Assembly (NCBI RefSeq): GCF_002080455.1
Contig: NZ_CP020555.1
Coordinates: 6,996,501 to 7,060,500, forward strand
Length of the DNA: 64,000 nt
DNA from: Streptomyces sp. Sge12
Lineage (GTDB): Bacteria; Actinomycetota; Actinomycetes; Streptomycetales; Streptomycetaceae
Direction of reading: 5' to 3'
Shown: one piece after another, positions 7,294 through 16,337 of the stretch
Layout of the letters: every line of letters begins with the position of its first letter
How positions within the stretch are numbered: position 1 is the stretch's first letter
The notes under the pieces: generated by a model
The model's input: only the letters and a program-made list of their open reading frames with translations
The model's database searches: none
What the model was told of the DNA's origin: nothing
Program-made: the position numbers and the translations under genes

Positions 7294-10200
7294 GACTGTC
7301 CCCTCTCGGAATCGTCCGTGCTGACCTTGCTGTTCCGGACCGCGTCCACGTCCGCGTCTGCGTCCACGTCCGCGTCTGCGTCCACGTCCGGCGCATCCGT
7401 CCCGTCGGCCTCCAGCTCGCCGAAGGCCTCCGCGGCGGCGACCGCCTCCGCGCCGTGCTGCTCGTCCGCGGCGATCTTCTCGGCCAGCTCGGAGAGCAGC
7501 GGGTTCTGGAACACGGTCTTGACGGGCACCGGCACCCCCAGCAGCTCCTTGAGCAGGCCGGCCAGCCGGGTACCGCTGAGCGAATCGCCGCCCAGGCTGA
7601 AGAAGTTGTCGCCGGGCGCCACCGCGTCCAGGCCGAGGATGTCGGCGACCGCCGCGCACAGCACCAACTCCAGCGCACTGCCCGGCCCGTCCCCGGCCTC
7701 CCGCACGGCCTCCTCGTCGGCGGACTGCTGCCGCCCCGCGGAGGAGGCCAGCAGCAGCCGGTCGACCTTGCCGTTGCGGGTCAGCGGCAGCTCCTCCAGC
7801 ACGGTCAGCGCGGCCGGCACCATGGAGCCGGGAAGCTGCGCGGCGAGCCGCTCCAGCACCGGCCCCGCCGCGTCGGCGGCGGCCACGACGAAGGCGTGCA
7901 GCCGGCGCACCCCGTGGGCACTGGCCGGGGCCACCACCACGGCCGCCTCGACCTCGGGGTCCTGGCGCAGGACGGCCTCGATCTCGCCCAGCTCGATCCG
8001 GTGGCCCTGGATCTTCACCTGGAAGTCGTCCCGGCCGAGGATCTCGATGCTGCCGTCGGGCAGATACCGCCCCAGGTCACCGGTCAGATAGGCGCGTTCG
8101 CCGCTCTCCGGGAGGTGCACGAAGCGGTTCGCGGTGCGCTCCGCGTCGTTCCAGTAGCCCAGTGCGAGCCCGACGTCGCTGGCCACGGCCATCTCGCCGA
8201 CCACCCCGAGCGGGCGCTCGTAGCCGGCCGGGTCGACGATGTAGTAGCGCTGGTTGGTGATCGGCCTGCCGTACGGGATGCTCGTCCAGGACGGGTCGAC
8301 CTCGCCGATCGGCTGGAACAGCGACCAGCAGATCGTCTCGGTCGGACCGCCCGAACCCACCACCTGGATCCGCGGGCTCTGCGCCCGCAGCCGGTCCGGC
8401 AGCGTGAGCGGGATCCAGTCTCCGGAGAGTACCGACAGCCGCAGCGACTCCAGCGGCCGGCCGCCGCCGCGGCGCTCGCGCACCTCGGCCTCACCGACGA
8501 GCAGTTCCATCAGGACGGGCACGGAGTTCCACAGCGTGACCTGCTCCGCCCGCACCAGATCGGCCCACACATCGGGCTCGGCGTGCTCGAACGGCGGCGG
8601 CAGCACCACGGTCCCGCCCTGCGTCAAAACCCCGAACACGTCGTAGATCGAGGCGTCGAAGTGCAGCCCGGAGATGGCCAGCAGCCGGTCCCGGGCGCCC
8701 ACTTCGAAGCGCTCGGCGACGTCGCGGATCAGGTTGACCACACCGATGTGGTCGACCATCACGCCCTTGGGCTCACCCGTCGAACCCGAGGTGAAGATGG
8801 TGTACGCGAGGTCCGCCGGGGTCTGCGCCGTGCCGGGCCGGGTGTCCGTGCCGGACTCGAAGTCCTTGTCCACCCGGTAGCGGCGGGCCGTGGGGGGCCA
8901 GCTGATCCGGGAGTCCAGCCGGGACTGGGTCAGGATCCGGTCCACCTTGGCCTCGGCGAGCAGCCGGCGCAGCCGCTCCGCCGGCACGGACGGGTCCAGC
9001 GGCAGGTAGGCGGCGCCGGAGGCGAGGATCCCGTACACCGCGGCGTACTGCTCCCAGCCCTTCTCCATCACGACGGCCACCAGCTCACCCGGTGCCGCCC
9101 CGTGCTCCCGCAGCGTGTGCCCGATCCGCCAGGCGTACGAGGCCAGTTCGGCGTAGCTCAGGCGCCGCCCGGTGGCGTCCACCACGGCCTCGGCGCCGGG
9201 CGTGAGCTCGGCCTGCCGGGCGAACAGCTCGTGGAGGGTGGTGTACGGGATCTGCCCGGCGGTGTCGTTGACCTCGCGGCGCAGCGTCCGCTCGGCCGCC
9301 GGGATCAGGTCGAAGCGCCGGGCGTGCAGGGACTCCGGGTCCCGCGTGATCCGCTCCAGCAGGTCCACGTACACGCCGAAGGCGGCGTCGACGAAGCCGG
9401 GCGCGAACGCCCCGTCGACGAAGTCCCAGATGACGCGCAGCTCACCGGCCAGCTCGCGCAGCTGCACGTCGAGCGAGACCTGCGGGGTCTGGGAGATCGA
9501 GTACACCTCCCGGCCCAGGTCGGTGACGGGACGGCGCACCGGGTAGTCGAGCAGGCTGGTGACGACGACCGGCATGCCGGCCTGCGCGCCCACCCCGTGC
9601 AGCCGCGTCAGCTCGCGCAGCACCCGCACGCCGTTGAAGGCGCCGTGCTCCGCGTCGCGGGCGAGCTGGTCGCGCAGGGCGTGCGCCCGGTCCAGGAAGG
9701 TCGCGCCCGAACCGTCGGCGGCGAGCATCACGGCATTCGTGAAGTCGCCGAGCACACCGGTGATGTCGGGGTGCACCGCCGGACGCTGGAAGATCGGGTA
9801 GTTGATGGTGAAGTCCGACTCCTCCGCCCAGCACCGGACCACCTCGGCGAAGGCCGCGGTGAGCAGGACCGACGGCGTCAGCCCCGCCTCGTGGGCCCGG
9901 GCCGAGAACAACTGCCAGTCCGCGGGGGACAGACGGTGTTCGCGCCGGTCGAAGCGCACCTCGCGCCCGGCGTCGCCGGCGCCGCCCGTCGGCAGCGAGG
10001 GGGCCGGCGGCAGCGTGGGCAGCCGCTCCACCCAGTAGTCGCGGGCGGTGCGGAAGGCCTCGGTGTGCGGCAGGGCGTCGGCGCGCCAGCGGGCGTACTC
10101 GGCGAAGCCGATACCGGGCGCGGGGAGTTCGGCGTCCGGGTTCTCGTAGAGGTCGACCAGCTCGGGGAAGAGCACCTGGAAGGCGCTGGAGGCGTCCAGC

Positions 10201-10652
10201 ACCTGGAGGTCGATGCCGAGGTGGACCCGGCCCAGGTCGCGCGGACCGCCCAGCCGGATGATCCGCAGGTCGAACAGCGGCCAGCTGCCCACCGGGAAGA
10301 CCACGTGGCTCATCTCGTCGCGCAGCGCGGCGAGCCGTTCGCCCGCGGCGTCCTCGGACAGGCCGCGCAGGTCCTCGACCGGTATCGAGAAGGGCAGCGG
10401 GTCGGCCGGCACCCACTGGGTGCCGTCGGTACGGCCGATCGCGCGGAGCATGTCGTGACGGGCGACCACCTTGCGCCAGGCGGCGGCGAAACGCTCGGGG
10501 TCGAGGTCCGGGCGCTCCCATTCGAAGTATCCGTAGCAGCCGATACCGCCCAGTTCGACTGCTTCACCTCGCCCGATCATCAGTGCCTGCTGCGTCTCGG
10601 TCATCGGGAAGGACGCGGCACTGTCCGCGCGAGCGGGCAGGAGCTCGGTCAT
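7290..10652 (-). CDS. NRPS module: heterocyclization-adenylation-thiolation (Cy-A-T)
   Basis: A 1120-residue single NRPS module. The Cy domain has FPMTETQQALMIGR near residue 15 and DLQVLDASS at 148-156, the DxxxxDxxS motif of heterocyclization domains that make thiazoline or oxazoline rings. The A domain (about 480-970) has TSGSTGEPKG, GGPTET, YLTGDLGRYLPDG and the catalytic Lys in LTRNGKVDR. Read by eye its pocket is D-A-Y-N-V-S-S-C-W-K, close to the cysteine code DLYNLSLIWK but with smaller residues. The carrier domain has FFSLGGDSL (Ser about 1024). There is no thioesterase. An acidic repeat tail follows the carrier domain. Substrate is inferred to be a Cys/Ser/Thr-like amino acid with extra bulk at the alpha carbon. 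It is first in a four-gene overlapping operon. Confidence 0.92.
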   Translation of the reverse strand: MTELLPARADSAASFPMTETQQALMIGRGEAVELGGIGCYGYFEWERPDLDPERFAAAWRKVVARHDMLRAIGRTDGTQWVPADPLPFSIPVEDLRGLSEDAAGERLAALRDEMSHVVFPVGSWPLFDLRIIRLGGPRDLGRVHLGIDLQVLDASSAFQVLFPELVDLYENPDAELPAPGIGFAEYARWRADALPHTEAFRTARDYWVERLPTLPPAPSLPTGGAGDAGREVRFDRREHRLSPADWQLFSARAHEAGLTPSVLLTAAFAEVVRCWAEESDFTINYPIFQRPAVHPDITGVLGDFTNAVMLAADGSGATFLDRAHALRDQLARDAEHGAFNGVRVLRELTRLHGVGAQAGMPVVVTSLLDYPVRRPVTDLGREVYSISQTPQVSLDVQLRELAGELRVIWDFVDGAFAPGFVDAAFGVYVDLLERITRDPESLHARRFDLIPAAERTLRREVNDTAGQIPYTTLHELFARQAELTPGAEAVVDATGRRLSYAELASYAWRIGHTLREHGAAPGELVAVVMEKGWEQYAAVYGILASGAAYLPLDPSVPAERLRRLLAEAKVDRILTQSRLDSRISWPPTARRYRVDKDFESGTDTRPGTAQTPADLAYTIFTSGSTGEPKGVMVDHIGVVNLIRDVAERFEVGARDRLLAISGLHFDASIYDVFGVLTQGGTVVLPPPFEHAEPDVWADLVRAEQVTLWNSVPVLMELLVGEAEVRERRGGGRPLESLRLSVLSGDWIPLTLPDRLRAQSPRIQVVGSGGPTETICWSLFQPIGEVDPSWTSIPYGRPITNQRYYIVDPAGYERPLGVVGEMAVASDVGLALGYWNDAERTANRFVHLPESGERAYLTGDLGRYLPDGSIEILGRDDFQVKIQGHRIELGEIEAVLRQDPEVEAAVVVAPASAHGVRRLHAFVVAAADAAGPVLERLAAQLPGSMVPAALTVLEELPLTRNGKVDRLLLASSAGRQQSADEEAVREAGDGPGSALELVLCAAVADILGLDAVAPGDNFFSLGGDSLSGTRLAGLLKELLGVPVPVKTVFQNPLLSELAEKIAADEQHGAEAVAAAEAFGELEADGTDAPDVDADADVDADADVDAVRNSKVSTDDSERGQS
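7342..7390. repeat. 18-bp in-frame tandem repeat, 2.7 copies
   Basis: An 18-bp unit is repeated exactly at 7342-7359 and 7360-7377, with a 13-base partial third copy. It lies in frame in the NRPS gene and encodes an alternating Asp/Ala/Val acidic tail after the carrier domain. Copy number may vary between strains. The tail may be a linker or docking segment (inference). Confidence 0.85.
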
Positions 10653-10743
10653 GGTCCAACTCCATTCGGTGTTACGGGCCGGTGGCTTGTGCGTGCCTGG
10701 GGTCGATACGGGCCGGAGCGCCCTGCTGCGGGGCAGGGCGAGG

Positions 10744-12615
10744 CTAGGGGCGGTGGGTTAGCCGCCGGTTATGTTCCGTACGGGCGGCGGGTGCGCAGTC
10801 GGGCGCGGCCCCCTCGGCCAGGGAGAGCGCGAAGAGCCGTACGAGCGGGTGGAACAGGTAGCAGGGCTGGCCCCACTCGTCCGCGCCGCTGACCTCCAGG
10901 AGGGCCGCGTCGGCCAGCGCCTCCAGCAGCCGCTCGGCCTCGGCCTCCGGCAGGCCCAGCGCCATCGCCGCGTCCGCCGCGGGGAACGGCTGCGGGCCGA
11001 GCGCGGCCAGCGCCGGGAACACCGCCCGCACCTCGGGGTCCAGTGCCCGCCAGGACGGCAGCAGCGAGGTGTGCACGTCCAGGTCCCCCGAGTGCAGCTC
11101 CCGCAGCCGGGTGACGGGATCGGCCAGTCTGCGGGCGAGCCGGTCCGGGGTGGAGTGCGGCCGCGCGGCGATCCGGGTCCCGACGATCCGCAGGGCCAGG
11201 GGCAGACCGGCACAGTGCTCGACGATCGCGGACGCAGCGCCGGGCGCGGCGGCCACCCGGGCGGGACCGGCCGCGGCCGAGAGCAGCTCCAGCGAGTCCC
11301 GGGGCGCGAGGGGCGCCAGGGCCACGGTGTGCGCCCCCGCCACGGTGGGCAGCGCCGTCCGCCCGGTGACCAGGACCGCCGGCTCCGGGGTGTTGGGCAG
11401 CAGCGGACCCAGCTGGGCGGCCCCGGAGGCGTTGTCCAGCACGATCAGCAGCTGCCGGCCCCGGGTCCGCTCCCGGTAGAGCCGCACCAGCTGGTCCTGG
11501 TCCTCGGTGGCCGGTACCTCCTCCGCAGGTCCCAGCGCGCGCAGCAGCCGGCGCAGCACCCGGGTGGGGTGCCGGGGCGTTCCGTCCGGGGCGCGCAGGT
11601 CGGCGTACAACTGCCCGTCGGGGAAGTGCCGCTGGCAGCGGTGGGCGGCATGCACCGCGAGGGCCGTCTTGCCGAGCCCGGCCATGCCGGTGACCAGGAC
11701 CCGGCGGGGCCGGCCGGAGCCCTGCCCGTCGGGGGCCAGCGCGCGGCACAGCAGCTCCAGCTCGGGCTCCCGGCCCGTGAAGTCCACCGTGTCGGGCGGC
11801 AGCATGGCCGGGGCGCCGGCCGTACGCTCCGGGCCCTCCCGCCGGCCACCGGACACCACCACGGCGGCGGGGCGCGGCTGCCGGTCGAGCGTGCCCTCCA
11901 GCAGCGCCCGGTAGGTGGCCCGCAGCTCCTCGCCCGGGTTCACGCCCAGCTCGTCGGCGAGCACCGCCCGGCCGTGGTGGTAGAGGTGGATGGCGTCCGC
12001 CTGCCGCCCGGAGCGGCACAGCGCGGTCATCAGCTGGCACCGGATGCGCTCGCGCAGCGGGAACTCGGCGACGAGGCCCGTGAGTTCACCGGTGAGTTGC
12101 TCGTGCCGGCCCAGCGCGAGGTCCGCGGCGATGCGGTGCTCCAGGGTGACCGCCCGGGCCTCGGTCAGCCGGGGCGCCTCGGCGTCGGCGAGGTATTCCG
12201 TGGCGTTGGCGAAGGGCTGTCCGTTCCACCGGGCCAGGGCGCCGCGCAGCAGCTCACCGGCCTTTTCGAAGTCCTCCGCGATCAATGCCTCACGACCACT
12301 GAGTGCCAGCTTCTCGAATTCCGTCAGGTCGAGGGTCGCATTACCGATGCTCATGGCATATCCGGGCGGCCTACGATCGATCAGAACATCGTCGCCGAGA
12401 ATCTTGCGCAAGCGGGAAACATAGGTGTAGAGCTGTGCGCTGACGGTGGCCGGCGGAGCCCAGCCCCACAGCAGCCGGCACAGCCGTTCGTCGGAGATCA
12501 CCTCTTCACGTGCCACGAGGAGCGCCGCGAGCACGGTGTGCAGCTTCGCCCCGGAGATCGCGACCCGGCGGCCGTCCCGCCGTACCTCGACTGGCCCGAG
12601 CACTCGGAATTCCAT
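10744..12615 (-). CDS. SARP-family regulator with NB-ARC ATPase domain
   Basis: A 623-residue AfsR/SARP-type activator. Residues 1-90 form the OmpR-like winged helix (MEFRVLGPVEVRRDG and AQLYTYVSRLRKILGDD). A bacterial transcriptional activation domain runs to about 250 (FPLRERIRCQLMTALCRSG). An NB-ARC ATPase follows with P-loop GMAGLGKTALAVHAAH near residue 310. It lacks the long TPR tail of full AfsR, so it is a medium-size SARP. It lies directly upstream of the NRPS operon on the same strand (about 90 bases) and is the obvious cluster-situated activator. I found no TTA codon in it. SARPs usually bind direct heptamer repeats near the -35 element. Confidence 0.9.
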   Translation of the reverse strand: MEFRVLGPVEVRRDGRRVAISGAKLHTVLAALLVAREEVISDERLCRLLWGWAPPATVSAQLYTYVSRLRKILGDDVLIDRRPPGYAMSIGNATLDLTEFEKLALSGREALIAEDFEKAGELLRGALARWNGQPFANATEYLADAEAPRLTEARAVTLEHRIAADLALGRHEQLTGELTGLVAEFPLRERIRCQLMTALCRSGRQADAIHLYHHGRAVLADELGVNPGEELRATYRALLEGTLDRQPRPAAVVVSGGRREGPERTAGAPAMLPPDTVDFTGREPELELLCRALAPDGQGSGRPRRVLVTGMAGLGKTALAVHAAHRCQRHFPDGQLYADLRAPDGTPRHPTRVLRRLLRALGPAEEVPATEDQDQLVRLYRERTRGRQLLIVLDNASGAAQLGPLLPNTPEPAVLVTGRTALPTVAGAHTVALAPLAPRDSLELLSAAAGPARVAAAPGAASAIVEHCAGLPLALRIVGTRIAARPHSTPDRLARRLADPVTRLRELHSGDLDVHTSLLPSWRALDPEVRAVFPALAALGPQPFPAADAAMALGLPEAEAERLLEALADAALLEVSGADEWGQPCYLFHPLVRLFALSLAEGAAPDCAPAARTEHNRRLTHRP

Positions 12616-12725
12616 CTACCGCCCCATCCGTGATTCATGGAGAAGAATCTCTGAACGAAGCTAGTGGAGTGCGTTGTCTCCTCGATATCGTGGCGATTTC
12701 GAGGGCGGCCGGGGTCACGAAATCG

Positions 12726-12766
12726 ATGGAACACAGAAGAAAAAGGAGGCGTCCCTACTGTTCCAT
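12726..12766. promoter_or_regulatory. inverted repeat between divergent SARP and peptide genes
   Basis: The 200-base gap between the SARP gene (minus) and the small peptide gene (plus) contains a perfect 8-bp inverted repeat, ATGGAACA at 12726-12733 and TGTTCCAT at 12759-12766, around a purine-rich spacer. It is a candidate regulator site; nothing shows which protein binds. Confidence 0.3.
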
Positions 12767-12815
12767 TCATGCCGCAGCGAGCGGCAGCGATGATCCACCG
12801 AGAGGGGATTCCCAG

Positions 12816-13037
12816 ATGCGCAGCACGCGGACGGCGAAGACGGCGAACACGAAGACGGCGGCGGCCTGCCTGGTCGTTCTTGCCGGAGTGTTCGTGGGTA
12901 CGGGGGGAACGTCGGCCGTGCTGACGGACACGAGGGTGACCACGCAGGCGGACGACATGCCCTGGGGCATCGTCCAGCCGGTGGTCCCCCCGCAGCCCGG
13001 CACCCCCGGTACGAACGGGGACATGCCCTGGGGCTGA
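12816..13037 (+). CDS. small exported peptide with repeated DMPWG motif
   Basis: A 73-residue ORF with ribosome site AGAGGGGA (12801-12808) seven bases before the ATG. The N-terminus is basic (RSTRTAKTANTK) and is followed by a hydrophobic stretch AAACLVVLAGVFVGTGG, a typical signal peptide or membrane anchor. The rest is short and Pro/Gly-rich, with DMPWG twice: once near residue 47 and again as the last five residues. I do not recognise a characterised family. It lies alone on the plus strand between two minus-strand SARP-type regulators, so it could be a secreted signal or lipid-facing peptide expressed with the cluster. Function is unknown. Confidence 0.7.
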   Translation: MRSTRTAKTANTKTAAACLVVLAGVFVGTGGTSAVLTDTRVTTQADDMPWGIVQPVVPPQPGTPGTNGDMPWG

Positions 13038-13084
13038 CCCGCCCCCGCACCTCCCGACGCGCCGCACCCAGCGGAATCCCCACC

Positions 13085-13102
13085 GGGCCGTCTCTCCGGC
13101 CC
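13085..13102. terminator. weak hairpin between convergent genes
   Basis: GGGCCG (13085-13090) and CGGCCC (13097-13102) form a 6-bp stem with a 6-base loop in the gap between the small peptide gene and the AfsR-like gene that converges on it. No T-run follows, so it is a weak candidate. Confidence 0.3.
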
Positions 13103-13126
13103 AGTCCTTCGGCGGAGCCCTTGGGC

Positions 13127-16100
13127 CTAGTCCTCCGGACGCGTCAGCAGTACGGTCAACTCCGCCGCCGTGAAGGAACGATGCGGCGGCTCGGCGGAGC
13201 CCACGGCGCCCCCGGCGACCGGCCGGCCCCCACCACCCGGCTCGCCCGCCGCGCTCTGGACCGCGGCCAGCAGCCTGGCCGCCTGCGCCCGCCACGGCTG
13301 CGCGCCGACCTCCCCGAACGCGGCCCGTGCCCGCCGGAACCTCTCCGCCGCCTGTGTCAGGCGGCCGCCGATCGCCTCCACACATCCGAGATCGGTCTCC
13401 ACGCGGGCATACAGGAAACGATCCGCCAGCTCCTCCGTGATCTCCAGGGCCTGCTGCAGCGTTCCCCCCGCCGCTGACAGCAGGCCCTGGCTCCACTGCG
13501 TCTGGCCCAGTCCCCGCAGCGCATGCGCCTCCCCGACCCGGTCGCCCTCGCCGCGGGTCAGCCGCAGTACCGCGTCGAAGGCCTCCGCGGCCTCGCCCAG
13601 GTCCCCCGCCCGCAGCCGCACCTCGGCCAGCCGGTACACGCTCTGCGCCTCGGCCCGTACCGATCCGGTACGCCGGCTCAGCGCCACCGCCCTCTCCGCG
13701 AGGGGCAGCGCGCCACCCATGTTGCCCCGGTCCAGCTCGATCTGCGCCTGGAAACCCAGCAGATGGGCCTCGTTCCCGATGTCTCCCGACGCGTGGAAAC
13801 CGGCGAGCGCCGCCTCGCAGAACTCCAGGGCCCGCTCCCAATCACCCTGGAACCGCGCGCACATGGCCAGGTTCCGCTGGGCGAGCGCCGCCCCGCCCAC
13901 GTCCCCGGTGTTGCGCAGCAGCCGCAGCGCGGCCATGTTCCAGCCCTCGGCCTGCTCGTACCGCCGCTGGTAGATCGCCAGCGAGCCCAGCAGCCGCAGC
14001 ATCGTCGCCTCGCCCGGCTGGTCGCCGGTGCGCCGGGCCGAGGCCAGCGCCAGCTCGGCGCAACGCTGCCAGTCCTCGAGGTAGTTCTTCGTCTCGAAGT
14101 GCGGGACCGTGCTCTCGGTCAGGGTCCACGCGTACCGGGCCCGCCCGGTCTCCGCCGCGTGGCCCACCAGGTCCGCCACCGCCGTGCGCTCCGACTCGAA
14201 CCAGTCCATCGGCGCGGCCAGCAGCTCGTCGGCCGGCTCCACCAGGAAGTGGGGTGCCGGCGCGGGGTCCCGGCCCACCGGGAACTCCCGGCCGTCGATC
14301 CGCCGGTGCGCCTCCTCCGCCAGCCAGACCCAGGCCGCGAAGGCCCGGTCCAGCGCGGCGTCGGTCTCGCCCTCGGGCTCGTCGGACTCCGCCCGCTCAC
14401 GGGCGAAGAGCCGCAGCAGGTCCTGGAACCGGTAACGGGTGACCCGCCCCGGCTCCGCGTCGGCGACCTCCAGCAGCTGCGCGTCGACGAGGTGGTCGAT
14501 CAGCTCCTCGGCGTGCCAGACGTCCGTGTCCAGTACGGCCGCTCCCGCCCACGCGGCGAAGTCCGCCGTGCGCAGCAGCCCGAGCCTGCGGTACATGCGC
14601 GCCGCCTCGGGGGCCAGGTCCCGGTAGGTGAGCCGGAAGCCGGCCCGCACCCCGCCCTCGCCCGGGCTCAGTACGTCGAGCCGGGACCGGTGGTCGCGCA
14701 GCCGCGCCACCAGGCTCCGTACGCTCAGGCCCGGTTTGGCCGCCAGGCGCGCCCCGGCGATCCGCAGTGCGAGCGGGAGGCAGTCGCACAGTGCGCCGAG
14801 TTGTTCCACCGCCACCGGGTCGCTGCCGAAGCGGTCGGCCCCGGCGAGCTTGATGAGCAGGGCCGTCGCCTCGGTCGGCTCCAGCATCCGCAGCCGGATG
14901 GTCAGGGCCGTGTAGTCCCCGGTCAGGTCGCCCAGGCTCTCCCGGCTGGTGGCCAGCACCACGCTGCGGCCGCCCCCCGGGAGCAGGGGTCTGAGCTGGT
15001 GGAAGGAACGTACGTTGTCCAGCACGATCAGTGTCTTGCGGGTGCTGAGCAGGCTCCGGAACAGCGAGGCCCGCTCGTCGGCGTCCGGCGGGATCTGCGG
15101 CGCGCCGATGCCGAGGGCGCGCAGGAACCGGTCGAGCACGGCGGCGGGGGACACCGGCGCGTGCTCCTCGTCGTAGCCGCGCAGGTCGGCGAAGAGCTGG
15201 CCGTCCGGGAACTGGTCGGCGACCTGGCTCGCCCAGTGCACCGCGAGGGCGGTCTTGCCCACGCCGCCCACGCCGACGATGGTCGCCAGCGCCGGGGTGT
15301 GCGGGTTGTAGGGCTCCTTCAGGAGCCTGTCCAGGGAGGTCATCTCCCGCTGCCGGCCGGTGAACGCCATGACGTCGGCGGGCAGTTGCGCCGGGATGGT
15401 GTTCAGGGCCGCGGGCGCGGGGGCCGCCACGGCGGGGGGCCGGGTCAGTTCGGGGGAGTCGCGCAGGATCAGGTCGTGCAGCTGCCGCAGTCCGGGACCC
15501 GGTTCGATCCCGAGCTGCTCGGTGAGTAACCGGCGCCCCTGGAGGAACACTTCGAGGGCCTCGGCCCGCTGCCCCGACCGGTACAGGGCCAGCATGAGGT
15601 GTTCGCGGCACTGCTCGCGCAGCGGGTGCCGGGCCACCAGCTCGGTGAGTTCACCGGTGAGCGCGCGGTGCCGGCCCAACTGGAGCATCAGCCCGGCGCG
15701 TTCCTCCACCAGTGCGAGCCGCATCTGCTCCAGCCGGGTGGTCTCCGCCTCCAGCCGGGAGCCGGACGGCTCGTCCAGTGCGGAACCCCGCCAGATGCTC
15801 AGGGCCTCCTCGAAGTGCGTGCAGGCCTCTTCGGTCCGTCCGTGCCGGGCGGCGTCCCGGCCCTGCTCGGCCCGCTCCATGAACTCCTGGACGTCGATCC
15901 GGTGCTCGCCCTTGGCCAGCAGGTAGCCCGGGGGAGAGGTGATCAGCAGATCGGTCACCCCGGCCTGTTTGAAGGTCTTGCGCAGGGTGGCCATGCAGAT
16001 GGCGATCTGGTTGCGCGCCGTCGCCGGAGGAGATTCCGGCCAGACGGCGTCCACCAGGGTGTCGACCGAAACGATCCGGTCGGCATAGAGGACCAGCATC

Positions 16101-16198
16101 GCGAGGACGGTGCCCTGGCGCCGGCCATTGATGCGCAGCGGACCGTCATCGGTCTGGACGACCAGCGGCCCCAGCACTCTGAAGACAAACCGATTCAA
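13127..16198 (-). CDS. AfsR-like SARP-NB-ARC-TPR regulator with a TTA codon
   Basis: A 1023-residue regulator with the full AfsR layout. A winged helix (FRVLGPLVVQTDDG, residues 5-95) and a transcriptional activation domain run to about 265. An NB-ARC ATPase with P-loop VGVGGVGKTALAVHW lies near 305, and a long C-terminal TPR region has repeated A-x-x-L-x-G units (about 690-980). The start is TTG at 16196-16198 with GGGGGA just upstream; the protein begins at the expected point of the family. Codon 224 (15527-15529) is TTA, so full-length translation should need the bldA tRNA. With the shorter SARP next door this gives a two-regulator hierarchy over the NRPS locus (inference). Confidence 0.9.
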   Translation of the reverse strand: MNRFVFRVLGPLVVQTDDGPLRINGRRQGTVLAMLVLYADRIVSVDTLVDAVWPESPPATARNQIAICMATLRKTFKQAGVTDLLITSPPGYLLAKGEHRIDVQEFMERAEQGRDAARHGRTEEACTHFEEALSIWRGSALDEPSGSRLEAETTRLEQMRLALVEERAGLMLQLGRHRALTGELTELVARHPLREQCREHLMLALYRSGQRAEALEVFLQGRRLLTEQLGIEPGPGLRQLHDLILRDSPELTRPPAVAAPAPAALNTIPAQLPADVMAFTGRQREMTSLDRLLKEPYNPHTPALATIVGVGGVGKTALAVHWASQVADQFPDGQLFADLRGYDEEHAPVSPAAVLDRFLRALGIGAPQIPPDADERASLFRSLLSTRKTLIVLDNVRSFHQLRPLLPGGGRSVVLATSRESLGDLTGDYTALTIRLRMLEPTEATALLIKLAGADRFGSDPVAVEQLGALCDCLPLALRIAGARLAAKPGLSVRSLVARLRDHRSRLDVLSPGEGGVRAGFRLTYRDLAPEAARMYRRLGLLRTADFAAWAGAAVLDTDVWHAEELIDHLVDAQLLEVADAEPGRVTRYRFQDLLRLFARERAESDEPEGETDAALDRAFAAWVWLAEEAHRRIDGREFPVGRDPAPAPHFLVEPADELLAAPMDWFESERTAVADLVGHAAETGRARYAWTLTESTVPHFETKNYLEDWQRCAELALASARRTGDQPGEATMLRLLGSLAIYQRRYEQAEGWNMAALRLLRNTGDVGGAALAQRNLAMCARFQGDWERALEFCEAALAGFHASGDIGNEAHLLGFQAQIELDRGNMGGALPLAERAVALSRRTGSVRAEAQSVYRLAEVRLRAGDLGEAAEAFDAVLRLTRGEGDRVGEAHALRGLGQTQWSQGLLSAAGGTLQQALEITEELADRFLYARVETDLGCVEAIGGRLTQAAERFRRARAAFGEVGAQPWRAQAARLLAAVQSAAGEPGGGGRPVAGGAVGSAEPPHRSFTAAELTVLLTRPED

Positions 16199-16337
16199 AA
16201 GGTCCCCCGGCCTTGAAACCCCGCGTCAGGCGCGAACGGTACCGCAAAGAGCATTCCTCGGTGCAGTCAACTCTTTGGAAAAATGCGGTCAGTTTCAGGC
16301 CAGCTTGTCCGTATAGCGGCGGACACGTGCAAGGCAT

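Noticed and set aside
13127..16198. Long open frames on the plus strand opposite the regulator and other genes
   Set aside because: They are mirror frames of real genes in high-GC DNA, with Arg/Pro/Gly-rich translations and no domain signals.
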